From the NCBI GenBank assembly GCA_024036415.1, contig JAMWET010004047.1, positions 1 through 64,000 of the forward strand: a DNA stretch of 64,000 bases, given 5' to 3'. The notes below the pieces were generated by a model, which did not search any database, was not told where the DNA came from, and was given only the letters and a program-made list of their open reading frames with translations. This stretch comes from Prochilodus magdalenae. Taxonomy: Eukaryota; Chordata; Actinopteri; Characiformes; Prochilodontidae. Position numbers and translations under genes: made by a program. Of this stretch, positions 1 through 9,966 are shown piece after piece (position 1 is the first letter of the stretch; each line of letters begins with the position of its first letter).

Positions 1-46
1 GAGGAAGGTCTCAGCCTTGTTTGAACGGACGAATACAGTTGCTTTT

Positions 47-514
47 TTAATCATTTACTCCTCTTGGCCTTCCTCCCCTCTTCCAGAGCTGCAACCTTTG
101 TCCTGGTTCGTTTGACATGGCTGTTTTTTTCATGGCTGCGCTGACATGCAGGTTGCGCTCAATTATGGACAGGATTAGCTCCTCCGGGCTCCAGTCATAA
201 AAAGTAACAGCGGTGCAAAGGGCGCCCAAGCACATCCGTCCGTTTCGAGGGCTGCTGTAAAAAAAAAAGTTACTCAGTAAGAAGTTATTGGATCTGGATA
301 ATGCCGGGAGCTGACTGTTCATATGGGCTGCAAGGGCTGGTCCCGTCGCAGGTGAAAGCAACCTTGGCTTCACCTCAACAGTAGCCGTCAGTAGCAGGTG
401 AACTGGCAGCCTGTGTTTTGGCCTCCACAGGTGGGGGAGCAGGTGTGTACCATATGTAGTATGAGGGTGTCGGGCCTGGTGTTCACCTCTTGCCTGGTTT
501 GACCACTGCGACAC
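47..514 (-). other. Open frame near the outer end of the left palindrome arm, unrecognised
   Basis: A 155-codon minus-strand open frame. A related but frame-shifted stretch lies in the mirrored position of the right arm (5868-6098, plus strand), sharing the words VKPRLL/MKPRLL and NFLLSNF. I do not recognise the protein. The two copies drift out of frame relative to each other, which argues for decayed repeat sequence rather than a host gene. It could be a remnant of a mobile-element protein. Confidence 0.2.
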
Positions 515-1424
515 GCCTACAGGTGCGGTTTCCTAGGCATCATGACTCACCTGTCTCGGGACTGGTTATGAAGGCAGGCCAACGCATGTGAGGGCGTCAG
601 GCGCTAAGAGCAGTCTATATGTACGATCGGGTTTCAGAAAGCAAACCTGGGCTGAATTAGCTTGTTTGGGGCTGCACGGGGAAATGCTCTTCGACTCCTG
701 AGCCTGCATTGCTGGTCTTCCTTAATGAGGAGCCCTAGATCTTAACATCAAAGGCTCTCAAGCTATTTGGGTTTTTTTTTTACATTCCCGGTTCCCTCTT
801 TGGTGGTGGTGTTCACAGCCAGTGTCGTAGCATGGTAAGGCTTATGTAGCATCCACGTGGCACCATGCTAACTGCAGTGTTTGGCCACGTCACGGCCATT
901 AGCTTCTTTTTGTTTCTCATTTCAAGACGACAACAATGGCATGATTTACGCCACATTACTGAGAGGACAGGTGGCATAAACACGGCAACCAGTTGGAACC
1001 ACCTTTCGATGAACCATTATACATAAACATGGGGTAAGAAAGCAGCGAGCTTACAGGGGAGCTTTGGTTCAGGTATAGGCGAAGTCATTCGGAGTGGCTT
1101 GGTAGTGATGCACTGCTCTAGAGACTACCTACACAGCCAGCATCATTCACAGTGGTGGTGATGGGAACCAGACGTCCTAAGAGGTTTTTCTACCTCTTAA
1201 AAGCTCCCTCACAGAAAGCTATTACAATAGCATCATCACTAATGTGATGGTTCTAGATAAACTTCGCATGATAAATGTCCATGGTGGAAGTGATGGGAAC
1301 CAGAACTGTCTGGAGAGTGTAATGTACTTGAAAGCTCCCTCACAGATACTTATCACATGAAGTGGTTAGATATGTACTGCCTGATATCTGAAAGTTGGTT
1401 TACATTCATGGTCAAGAGCTGCAC

Positions 1425-1990
1425 CCAGAAGGAAGTGTGGGGTTGCAGTGCTGCTGGGAAGGAAGATAAGGGTTACCAGGAACAACAATGATTGCTACAG
1501 ACTGATATGGGTTAATATTATTAAGCTACACATACAGAAGCCTGTCTCTCAGTATGGCCTTGGGCCGGCATGTTTGCTTAGCCCAACATGCCAGAAACAT
1601 CTCCTAAATGCCGCCCTGTTGATAATCCATCCCTTGCAGCTTGATTATGCTCATCGGACAGTTCCTGCAGATTGTGTGGTAGGGGTGCGAGGTTGTGAGT
1701 TGACCCCAGGCCTTCCGGGGTGTGTGGCCACATGCCAACAACTTGTTTAACACTCACGGGATTCCGTTGGTCCGTCCCTCACCGAAGACCAAAGTGGGAC
1801 TCGTCGCTGAAGATGACGCCGCTGCCATTCTGAGTCACTCCATGACAGTCTGGCACGGCACCACAAACATTCCTTGGGTGACCGTTGACATGGTGGTTTA
1901 GGGACAGTCCCGTTGTAAACAGTTGGCCCTGCAGTGTAGGCCCTTGCCAATTGGGCTGGCACTAAGACAGGATGACTGATGGAGGGCATC
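1425..1990 (-). pseudogene. Tc1/mariner transposase remnant, left arm copy
   Basis: The minus strand contains the Tc1-family words WSDSEWQR and, in a shifted frame, the 'FSDES' block that precedes the second catalytic Asp region. Downstream come the same C-terminal-type segment and the 'CCTTATCTTCC' flank that recur at 4440-4850. Several frameshifts and stops break it. It is the mirror copy of the right-arm remnant, so both were made by one duplication rather than two insertions. Confidence 0.7.
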
Positions 1991-2003
1991 ACCCACATGT
2001 GGT

Positions 2004-2284
2004 TTGTGTGTGTGTGGCACAACGTATAACACCCATTACTCCGGCAGGAAGCTAAACCACCCCCGTCCCCCCCCCCCCCCCTTCCCCCCCCCCCCATGTG
2101 GGGAGACTGGGGCTTCGAGTCCCATTTCTGGTGACTATGCTTGTGGCTATCAAACCTTTAAAAGAGTCCTTGGGCAAGACTCCTAACACTACACTGGCCT
2201 CACCTGTTAATATGATAGACTAACTTGTAAGTTCGCTCTGATTAAGAAGCGTCCAGCTTAAATGCTGTAGATGTAGATGTAGAT
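2004..2284 (+). repeat. tRNA-derived SINE with L2-type tail, left arm copy
   Basis: A degraded tRNA-like head and a box-B-like stretch (GGGGCTTCGAGTCCC, 2110-2124) are followed by the body 'CCTTGGGCAAGACTCCTAAC' and a tail resembling 'AAGTCGCTCTGGATAAGAGC'. It ends in TGTAGA repeats. The same element occurs at 4092-4312, 11362-11563, 35397-35618 and 61465-61657. The tail is the type teleost V-SINE-like families share with L2 LINEs. Confidence 0.8.
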
Positions 2285-3060
2285 CACTGCTCGCTGAATG
2301 CCAGATCCAGCAGTAGTCCCTTGGTTACTCCACAAACCTACCTGCCAAGTTTCAATCCTGGTGGGTTGGATTCCTTCTAGGTGTATCTGTTTGTGCAGTT
2401 ATTATTTTAATGAATGAAGTGGATGATAGTTTTGCAAAAAACCTAAACAAAAATTTAATGTAAAGCAGTTCTTTTTATACCTGGGCTAACCTAGAACCCG
2501 AAAATTTCAAATAATCATGTAAAACTTTGATCGTCATCAACCAAGTTTCCATGTAGTAGCAAAAATGTCTATTTGTGTTGTAGACATAGTGACCCCTGTC
2601 CCCATCTCCACCCACCGTAACAGTCACTGGAATTATTCATAAGATGCCAGATAAAATTACCAAGATTCACATATGTCCTCTTTAAAAAGCCACAACCAAC
2701 AAAACATCCCTTCTCTAAAGCTGGTCCATGGTGGAGGGGTGGAGGGGTAACACTATTTTAGCATTATTGACAACCTGGTTACCTTGATCCTTCTACAGTG
2801 AACCATTTCACTGCAGACCACCCCTGATGACCACTTAGTTATATCCGTCCAGGTAAATAAATCCAGTGTGCTGGAGTTCAGGTTTTAGGGCTGCAGTCTT
2901 TAAACAATCTTTACTTGGGGAAACCCTGGAGCTACATTCCCAACACCTCTAAAGCTGGATCTGGTCTCTGGACCGTCCAGTTTGAACGCAGAGGCCCGGA
3001 GCATGGACGAATGAATTTCCCTTCACTGTTTTCAGATAACTTGGTCCATTCGGGACCCAT

Positions 3061-3329
3061 GAGCGTATCTGGGATATGGGCGGACAGGTCATTGCCTGTG
3101 TGGTGTGTGTACAGGAGTTGAGCCCAAAAACCTCATTCAATTTGAATGAAAGTCACAAGGAACCAAACCTGATTTCAAAGGTCATGTTTTGTGTAATTAC
3201 TGTTGGACCAACATTACCTCATGAAATTCTACACAGGTGTAAACTATTGATATTATGTGATCAAATGAGGCATTGGGCTCAGTAAAAATCAAACAAAAAA
3301 TGGAGATACCCATGTTTTTCATTGGGACA
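3061..3329. repeat. Spacer between the palindrome arms
   Basis: About 270 bp that is not mirrored. Its right half (about 3200-3345) resembles 35930-36085 and, in reverse complement, 6590-6725; all share a 'TTGGTCCATTCAT...GAAATTT' stretch and an 'ATGGAGAYACMCATNTTTTC' stretch. The spacer is therefore interspersed-repeat DNA, not unique sequence. Confidence 0.6.
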
Positions 3330-4091
3330 GCGACGATATGGCCCCGTATGGACCAAGTTATCTGAAAAACAGTGACATGGAAATTCATTCGTCCATGCGT
3401 GCCGTGGGCCTCTTGCGTTCAATGGCCTGACAGGTCCAGAGACCAGATCCAGCTTTAGAGGTGTTGGGAATGTAGCTCCAGGGTTTCCCCAAGTAAAGAT
3501 TGTTTAAAGACTGCAGCCCTACCTGAACTCCAGCACACTGGATTTATTACCTGGACTGGATATAACTAAGTGGTCATTCAGGGTGGTCTGCAGTGAAATG
3601 GTTCACTGTAGAGGCTAGGTAACCAAGTGTCAATAATGCTAAAATAGTGTTACCCCTCCACCCCTCCACCATGACCAGCTTTAGAGAAGGGATGTTTGTT
3701 GGTTTGGCTTTTTAAAGAGGAAATATTTGATCTTGGTATTTTATCTGCATCTATGAATAATTCAGTACTGTACGGTGGTGGAGATGGGGACAGGGGTCAC
3801 TATGTCTACAACACAAATAGCCATTTTGCCTACTACAGGAAACTATGTTGATTACGATCAAAGTTTTACATGATTATTTGATTTTCGGGTTCTAGGTAGC
3901 CCAGGTATAAAAGAACTGCTTTACATTAAATTTTTTGTTTTAGGGCAAAACTATCATCCACTCATCATTAAAATAATAACTGCACAAACAGATACACCTA
4001 GAAGGAATCAACCCACAGGAATGAAACTTGGCAGGTAGGTTTGTGGAGTAACCAAGGACTACTGCTGTATCTGGCATTCAGCGAGCAGTGA

Positions 4092-4312
4092 TCTACATCT
4101 ACATCTACAGCATTTAGCTGACGCTCTTATCCAGAGCGACTTACAAGGTTAGTCATATTACAGGTAGGCCAGTGTAGTGTTAGGAGTCTTGCCCAAGGAC
4201 TCTTACAGGTGTAGCACAGCATAGTCACCCAGAATGGGAATCGAACCCCAGTCTCCCACATGGGACGGTAGCTTCCTGCTGAGTAATGGTGTTATCCGTT
4301 GTGCCACACACC
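4092..4312 (-). repeat. tRNA-derived SINE with L2-type tail, right arm copy
   Basis: On the minus strand it reads a tRNA-like head 'GGCACAACGGATAACACC', box B GGTTCGATTCC (about 4238-4248), the body 'CCTTGGGCAAGACTCCTAAC', then 'CTTGTAAGTCGCTCTGGATA' and TGTAGA repeats. It is better preserved than its mirror at 2004-2284. Confidence 0.85.
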
Positions 4313-4329
4313 ACACCACGTGTGGTGAT

Positions 4330-4850
4330 GCCCTCCATCAGTCATCCTGTTAGTGCCAGCCCAATTGGCAGGGCTACATGCAGGCCAACTGTTACAACGA
4401 CTGTCCCTAACACCATGTCAACGTCACCCAAGACTGTTGTGGTGCCGTGCCAGACTGTCATGGAGTGACTCAGAATGGCAGCGGGTCATCTTCAGCGACG
4501 AGTCCCACTTTTGTCTTGGTGAGGACGACCAACGAATCCGTGATGTTAAACAGGTTGTTGTCATGTGCCACACACCCGGAAGGCCTGGGGTCACTCCACC
4601 TCCACCCCTACCACACCATCTGCAGGAACTGTGTGAGCATATTCAAGCTGCAAGGGATGGATTATCACAGGGCGGCATTAGGAGATGTCTGGCATGTTGG
4701 GCTAGCAAACATGCCGGCCCAAGGCCATACTGAGAGACAGGCTTCTGTATGTGTAGCTTAATAAATATTACCCATATCAGTCTGTAGCATCATTTGTTGT
4801 TCCTGGTAACCCTTATCTTCCTTCCCAGCAGCACTGCAACCCCACACTTC
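4330..4850 (+). pseudogene. Tc1/mariner transposase remnant, right arm copy
   Basis: At 4462-4540 the frame reads WSDSEWQRVIFSDESHFCLG, then DDQRI. This is the Tc1 pattern W..V.FSDES.F.L...D.R. and leads to the second catalytic Asp region. Frames shift before the C-terminal part (about 4610-4700, words 'HHLQELCEHIQAA' and 'GMDYHR'). There is no full-length frame and the C terminus is lost. The segment after it matches 59040-59500, so this is a multi-copy family in this genome. Confidence 0.75.
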
Positions 4851-6218
4851 CTTCTGGGTGCAGCTCTTGACCATGAATGTAAACCAACTTTCAGATATCA
4901 GGCAGTACATATCTAACCACTTCATGTGATAAGTATCTGTGAGGGAGCTTTCAAGTACATTACACTCTCCAGACGTCTGGTTCCCATCACTTCCACCATG
5001 GACATGCGAGTTTATCTAGAACCATCACATTAGTGATGATGTATTGTAATAGCTTTCTGTGAGGGAGCTTTAAGAGGTAGAAACCTCTTAGGACGTCTGG
5101 TTCCCATCACCACCACTGTGAATGATGCTGGCTGTGTAAGGTTCTCTAGAGCAGTGCATCACACCAAGCCACTCCGAATGACTTCGCCTATACCTGAACC
5201 AAGCTCCCCTGTAAGCTCGCTGCTTTCTTACCCCATGTTTATGTATATGGTTCATCGAAAGGTGTTCCACTGGTTGCCGTGTTTATGCCACCTGTCCTCT
5301 CAGTAATGTGGGCGTAATCATGCCATTGTGTCGTCTTGACTGAGAAACAAAAAGAAGCTAATGGCCGTGACGTGGCCAACACTGCAGTTAGCATGGTGCC
5401 ACCGTGGTGCTACATAAGCCTTACATGCTACGACACTGGCTGTGACACCACCCCAAAAAGAGGGAGCCGGGAAGTGAACCCAAATAGCTGAGGCCTTTGA
5501 TGTTAAGATCTAGGGCTCCTCATTAAGGAAGACCAGCAATGCAGGCTCAGGAGTCGAAGAGCATTTCCCCGTGCAGCCCCAAACAAGCTAATTCAGCCCA
5601 GGTTTGCTTTCTGAAACCCGATCGTACATATAGACTGCTCTTAGCGCCTGACGCCCTCACATGCGTTGGCCTGCCTTCATAACCAGTCCCGAACAGGTGA
5701 GTCATGATGCCTAGGAAACCGCACCTGTAGGCGTGTCGCAGTGGTCAAACAGGGCAAGGTGAAACACCAGGCCCGACACCCTCATACTACATATAACACA
5801 CCGCCCCCACCTGTGGAGGCCAAAACACAGGCTGCCAGTTCACCTGCTACTGACGGCTACTGTTGAGGTGAAGCCAAGGTTGCTTCACCTGCGACGGGAC
5901 CAGCCTTGCAGCCCATATGAACAGTCAGCTCCCGGCATTATCCAGATCCATAACTTCTTACTGAGTAACTTTACAGCAGCCCTCGAAACGGAGGATGTGC
6001 TTGGGCGCCCTTTGCACCGCTGTTACTTTTTACGACTGGAGCCCGGAGGAGCTAATCCTGTCATAATGAGCGCAACCTGCATGTCAGCGCAGCCATGAAA
6101 AACAGCCATGCAAACGACCAGGACAAAGGTTGCAGCTCTGGAAGAGGGGAGGAAGGCAAGAGGAGTTAAATGATTAAAAAAGCAACTGTACGTCCGTTCA
6201 AACAGGCTGAGACCTCCT

Positions 6219-6484
6219 CTGGCAACCTGAACGCTTTACCAGGCCTTCTTCGACAGCTAAATGCTTGGCCATGTGTGAGGACGGAGCTTGATCAGACCTC
6301 TGACAGCTCGACACATTACAGCTGGCATCAGGAGAGAGCCAAGCAAAGGCCTCAATACAGGCTGAGGTTACTAAAGGTGGAAGGATGACTCTCCCAATGA
6401 AGCCCACTTGCCAGCCACTCTTGGGGAAATCGGTGGGCATTAGAACTCATCTAAATTTTTCACCATGAGGTCTTGCAGAATTCT
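6219..6484. other. Unassigned sequence beyond the palindrome
   Basis: First non-mirrored DNA to the right of the palindrome. Short open frames only; nothing recognised. Confidence 0.5.
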
Positions 6485-6925
6485 TTAGAAAGGTGGTGAT
6501 GGGAACTGGGGGGTCACTATGTCTACAACACAAATACAGCCAACTTATATAGAATCCAAAACCATCAGGAAACATGTCCACATGTGTCTCCCGCTTTACC
6601 ATACCCCTGCTGCCCAAAGAAAAACATGTATCTCAATTTTTGACGATTTTTACTTTTATGGCTCGTTTGAACACAGCAGCTGCTGTTTACACTGTGTTGA
6701 AATTTCATAATGAATGGACCAACAGAAACGCAGCAAAACCACTTGGAATAAATTCTGGTTCCATTGACTTACATTCAAATGAAGGGAGGTTTTGGGCCTC
6801 TCCTGTAAAGTTGCATTTTGGAGGTCCTTTTTTTTAGGCAGTGACGTTATATGACACTGATGATGGCAAGGTAATGGCAAATCTGGCTGAATAAAAAGAT
6901 GCCTGGTTCCCATCACCACCACTCT
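6485..6925. mobile_element. Small MITE-like element with GGTGGTGATGGGAAC termini
   Basis: Begins 'GGTGGTGATGGGAAC' (about 6490) and ends with the inverted copy 'GTTCCCATCACCACC' (about 6906-6920). The same terminal word occurs inside both palindrome arms (about 1152-1180 and 5098-5118). The internal 'GGTCACTATGTCTACAACAC' also occurs inside the palindrome near 3795. It encodes no transposase, so it looks like a non-autonomous relative of the element buried in the palindrome. Confidence 0.55.
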
Positions 6926-6949
6926 GAACAGTCCTGATTCAGGACGTTT

Positions 6950-7340
6950 CTCAAACTCACCTCGAAGTACACAAGTGAAGTGAGCTTCACAAGCAGACTA
7001 TTAAGGGGGAAGTAGGTGAACTTAAAGTAGCTCTTTCAAGCATGTCAGACAGGTGAAATGACCTCGTGCCAGAGTTTCTAACTCAAGCACACAAGTGAAG
7101 TGAGCTCATGGGAAGGCATCTGTCAAGCCTATAACTCTGGAGGAATGCAGTCATTCAAACGTGGCTATAGTGAGGATCAGCTCAGCCGAGGTAAACGACT
7201 CTCACGCAGGTGAAGTGCACTCAGGGTCACTATCCCAAGCGAGTCAGCTGAACCCTGGTAAGGGTATTTATCTCAAGCCTACAAGGCAGGTGAAGCGAAC
7301 TTAAGGCCAGTGTCCACTGTCCTAAGGACACTACCCCAAG
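6950..7340. repeat. Degenerate tandem motif array
   Basis: The motif 'CACAAGTGAAGTGAGCT' recurs in decayed form near 6971, 7090, 7207 and 7285, with spacings of about 117, 117 and 80 bp. No coding potential is seen. Confidence 0.4.
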
Positions 7341-7688
7341 TCCCAAGTTGCCATCACAAGGGTAGCTGTCCCACACATAAACCAATCGGGTGATGGAAAC
7401 TCAAAAAACCCAGGCCTTGCTGGCTGGAAGATCCATCCAGGCTCTTCAGGCTGCTGCCCACACGCAAAGCAGAGCAGGAAGCTGGACCTCATGTGTGTGT
7501 GCACATGCCCCCTGCCTGGCTAGTGGTAGGCTGCATGGGTGGATTGATGGAGGAGGGGGAGAGAGACTGAGAGAGAGGGAGAGAGAGGAAGAAAACAAGG
7601 CAGCATCAGCTGCTGCTGCCGGGTCTAATCTGCTACAGTGCCCTGCACTCACTCAGCCCTGCTGCTAACAGCAGCGTGGGAACGAGCA

Positions 7689-7736
7689 TCTCTCTCTCTC
7701 TCTCTCTCTCTCTCCCTCTCCCTCTCTCTCTCTCTA
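7689..7736. repeat. (TC)n microsatellite
   Basis: About 48 bp of TC dinucleotides interrupted by two CCCTCTC steps, next to the CpG-rich block. Confidence 0.95.
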
Positions 7737-7779
7737 GCAGCCATTGCCCTCGTCCCAACACCACGAATCCCCTCGTGCA

Positions 7780-8240
7780 GCGCCGGACCGGACAAACAAA
7801 CCAAAACAACAACAACAGCTTGTTTACGGAGCGCGAGGGAGGACAAACGGCGATGCCCACCCCCCCGGTACACTCCCCCTCCCTCAGCAACGGAGGAAAT
7901 AATACAGAGCCCGGTGCACCGGATCGCATGAACGCGCTTACCTCGGTCCACTGCTTATCCCGCGAGGTGTGCGTGCGCGCGCGCGGCTTCACATGAACGT
8001 TGAAAGTTTGTGGGGTTTTATTTCGGGGAGGGGGCTCGTGGTCTCTCCCTCTTTCTTCCTTTCTCACTCTCCCTCTCTCCTTCCCTCACAACCACACGGA
8101 GCCACAACCGAAGTCCTGGGCCAATGGAGCGGCGTGACGTCAGGGGCGGGGACGCGCACCGGCGCGGTTGCGTCACCAGCAGGACGCGCGCTCGCTCGCT
8201 CGCTTTAGCCGTGCACGCGGACTCGGCTTAGAAAGTAAGC
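7780..8240. promoter_or_regulatory. CpG-rich promoter-like block, possible first exon of a flanking gene
   Basis: CpG dinucleotides, scarce elsewhere in the window, are dense from about 7960 to 8225 (for example 'GTGCGTGCGCGCGCGCGG', 'GCGCTCGCTCGCTCGCTT'). A perfect CRE palindrome TGACGTCA lies at about 8134-8141 and a GC box 'GGGGCGGGG' beside it. No translated frame with recognisable protein is present, so any exon here would be 5' UTR. In human, MYO6 lies downstream of SENP6 in the same orientation. senp6 here reads leftward and ends at 15888, so this block would fit the promoter of a leftward myo6 whose body lies outside the window. That assignment is inference from synteny only. Confidence 0.45.
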
Positions 8241-8724
8241 CGAGCGAATTAAAGGGCCCATTTAATGGAAAACCGAACTTCCCTCCCGCCTGTGAAGGAA
8301 AGGAGTCTGGAATAACACGCACGTTTACCACTCAGTCCATACAGTCCAAATCCGGAAGCTAAGCTGGAAAAACAGCCTGTTTTAAACCAATACATATCCA
8401 CCTATTCAACCTGCAGCCGTTTAGCCCCGCCCACCCATACTGAAGCTATAAGGAATGTTTCAGCTCTGAGTGCTTTCCGAATGAGGCTTCATACAAGACA
8501 GCCAATCAGAACACAGCTCATTTGCATATATATATATTCATTTAATGCTGTTTAGCCCAGCCCACACATATTGACGTTCTAAGGAATGTTTAGTCTCTGG
8601 GTGTTTTTCCCAAATAAGACTTATTTCAGGACAGCCAATCAGAACAGGGCTCATTTGTATATATTAACAATCAGCCTATTGCAGTTTAAACCTGCCCACT
8701 CATATTAAAAGTGATATTAAAAGT
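8241..8724. other. Intergenic, contains an approximate ~185-bp direct duplication
   Basis: About 8395-8530 and 8545-8700 share the order 'TTTAGCCC(C/A)GCCCAC..AT', 'AAGGAATGTTT', 'GCCAATCAGAACA', 'CTCATTTG.ATATA'. It is therefore a diverged duplication of an AT-rich segment. No gene is seen. Confidence 0.5.
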
Positions 8725-9062
8725 AATAAATAATATATTAAAAGTAATAAATAATAAATAATAAATAATAAATAATAAATAATAGATCATAGATAATAAA
8801 TAATATATAATAGATAATAAATAATAGATAATTAATAATATATAATATATAATAGATAATAAATAATAGATAATACATAATAGATAATAAATAATAAATA
8901 ATAGATAATAAATAATAGATAATAGATAATAAATAATAGATAATAGATAATAGATAATAGATAATAAATAATAAATAATAGATAATAGATAATAAATAAT
9001 AGATAATAGATAATAAATAATAGATAATAGATAATAAATAATAGATAATAGATAATAGATAA
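8725..9062. repeat. (TAATAGA/TAATAAA)n AT-rich satellite-like tract
   Basis: About 340 bp built almost only from TAATAGA and TAATAAA words. The long minus-strand open frame across it (8832-9068, repeating IIYYLLF) is an artefact of the repeat. Confidence 0.95.
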
Positions 9063-9700
9063 AATCATATTAAAACTGAGTTAAATAATTGGGGCCCCTT
9101 TACAGTAAGACTACACATCTAAAGTGTTTGTAATGAGCTTATTAACACCTTAATAATAATTAATAAGCAGTCATATATATGACTAAATCATTAATAAATG
9201 AGTAACACTGCGGTGTCATATCTGATGAATATGAATATGTGATGAGACAACTGTAGTGCTGAAAGTAGGATAAGTCACCAGCGAGATCGGAAAGCTTTAT
9301 AAGTATAGACCAATTGGGGCTCACTATTTGGCAAGCAATAGGTTGCCTTTCTTATTAATTGTTAATTCATTAATAATTAGTCTGAGGGTCTGTGACCTCA
9401 TTAATAACCTTATTAATGATCCTAAAGTGGTACCACTTAAGTAATGAGCTGAAGACCGTTAAAATGAGGCATATTTGATATACTGATTAGATTTGAGGAC
9501 ATTTGTTAATTTACATCAATTCCTGCATTTCAGACCTGCAACTCCATAATTCAGCAAAAAAAAAAAAAAAGCATTTACCACTTTGTTATTTTTCCATTCT
9601 TTCTCGCAACACTCGATACCCAGTGCTGAAGTGTTTCAGGTGGGTTTTTTTTAAGGTGTTAAACGATACACAGTCATCGTTGCCATTGTTGTCATATTAA
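9063..9700. other. AT-rich intergenic DNA
   Basis: Many TTAATAA words and a poly-A run near 9557. No gene or classified repeat is recognised. Confidence 0.5.
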
Positions 9701-9880
9701 ACTCCTCCACACATTCTCTATTGGGGCCAGGTCAGGACTGCAGGCAGGCCAGTCATATGTGGCATATGTGGTTTTACATTGTGATGTTAAAAATACATGG
9801 ACGCCCCAATAAAAGACTTCCTCTTGAAGGCAGCACATGTTGCTCTAAGATCCCAGTTTACTTTACTGCATTAATGCTGC
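9700..9880. repeat. Fragment of a dispersed fish DNA-transposon-like repeat
   Basis: Words such as 'GGGGCCAGGTCAGGACTGCA', 'GGCAGGCCAGTC' and 'GCAGCACATGTTGCTC' match a repeat I recall as widespread in fish genomes. Class is uncertain and the element is truncated by the following GATA tract. Confidence 0.4.

Positions 9881-9881
<1 letters not shown>

Positions 9882-9966
<85 letters not shown>
9882..9966. repeat. (GATA)n microsatellite
   Basis: About 21 uninterrupted GATA units. Confidence 0.98.

Larger units (their letters stand above)
1..3060 (+). repeat. Left arm of a giant inverted repeat (palindrome)
   Basis: Read in reverse complement, this stretch matches 3330-6218 almost along its whole length, with small indels; by eye roughly nine of ten bases agree. 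Good anchors are 30-60 against 6160-6195, 1030-1200 against 5040-5225, and 2915-3055 against 3335-3490. The arm runs off the window start, so its outer end is unknown. It contains a SINE (about 2004-2284), a decayed Tc1 transposase on the minus strand (about 1425-1990), and a poly-C run at 2068-2096 that the other arm lacks. No intact gene is seen. Confidence 0.93.
3330..6218 (-). repeat. Right arm of the giant inverted repeat
   Basis: Reverse complement of 1-3060. The match ends about 6216-6218 ('CTGAGACCTCCTC'); beyond that the sequence is not mirrored inside the window. It carries the SINE (4092-4312, minus) and the Tc1 remnant (4330-4850, plus) at positions mirroring those of the left arm. 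No host gene is seen. Confidence 0.93.

Noticed and set aside
7638..8208. Several overlapping frames across the CpG-rich block
   Set aside because: Low-complexity (Ser/Leu or Arg/Glu) translations of TC and GC-rich DNA, with no domain.
8832..9068. 78-codon minus-strand frame
   Set aside because: Pure translation of the TAATARA repeat.
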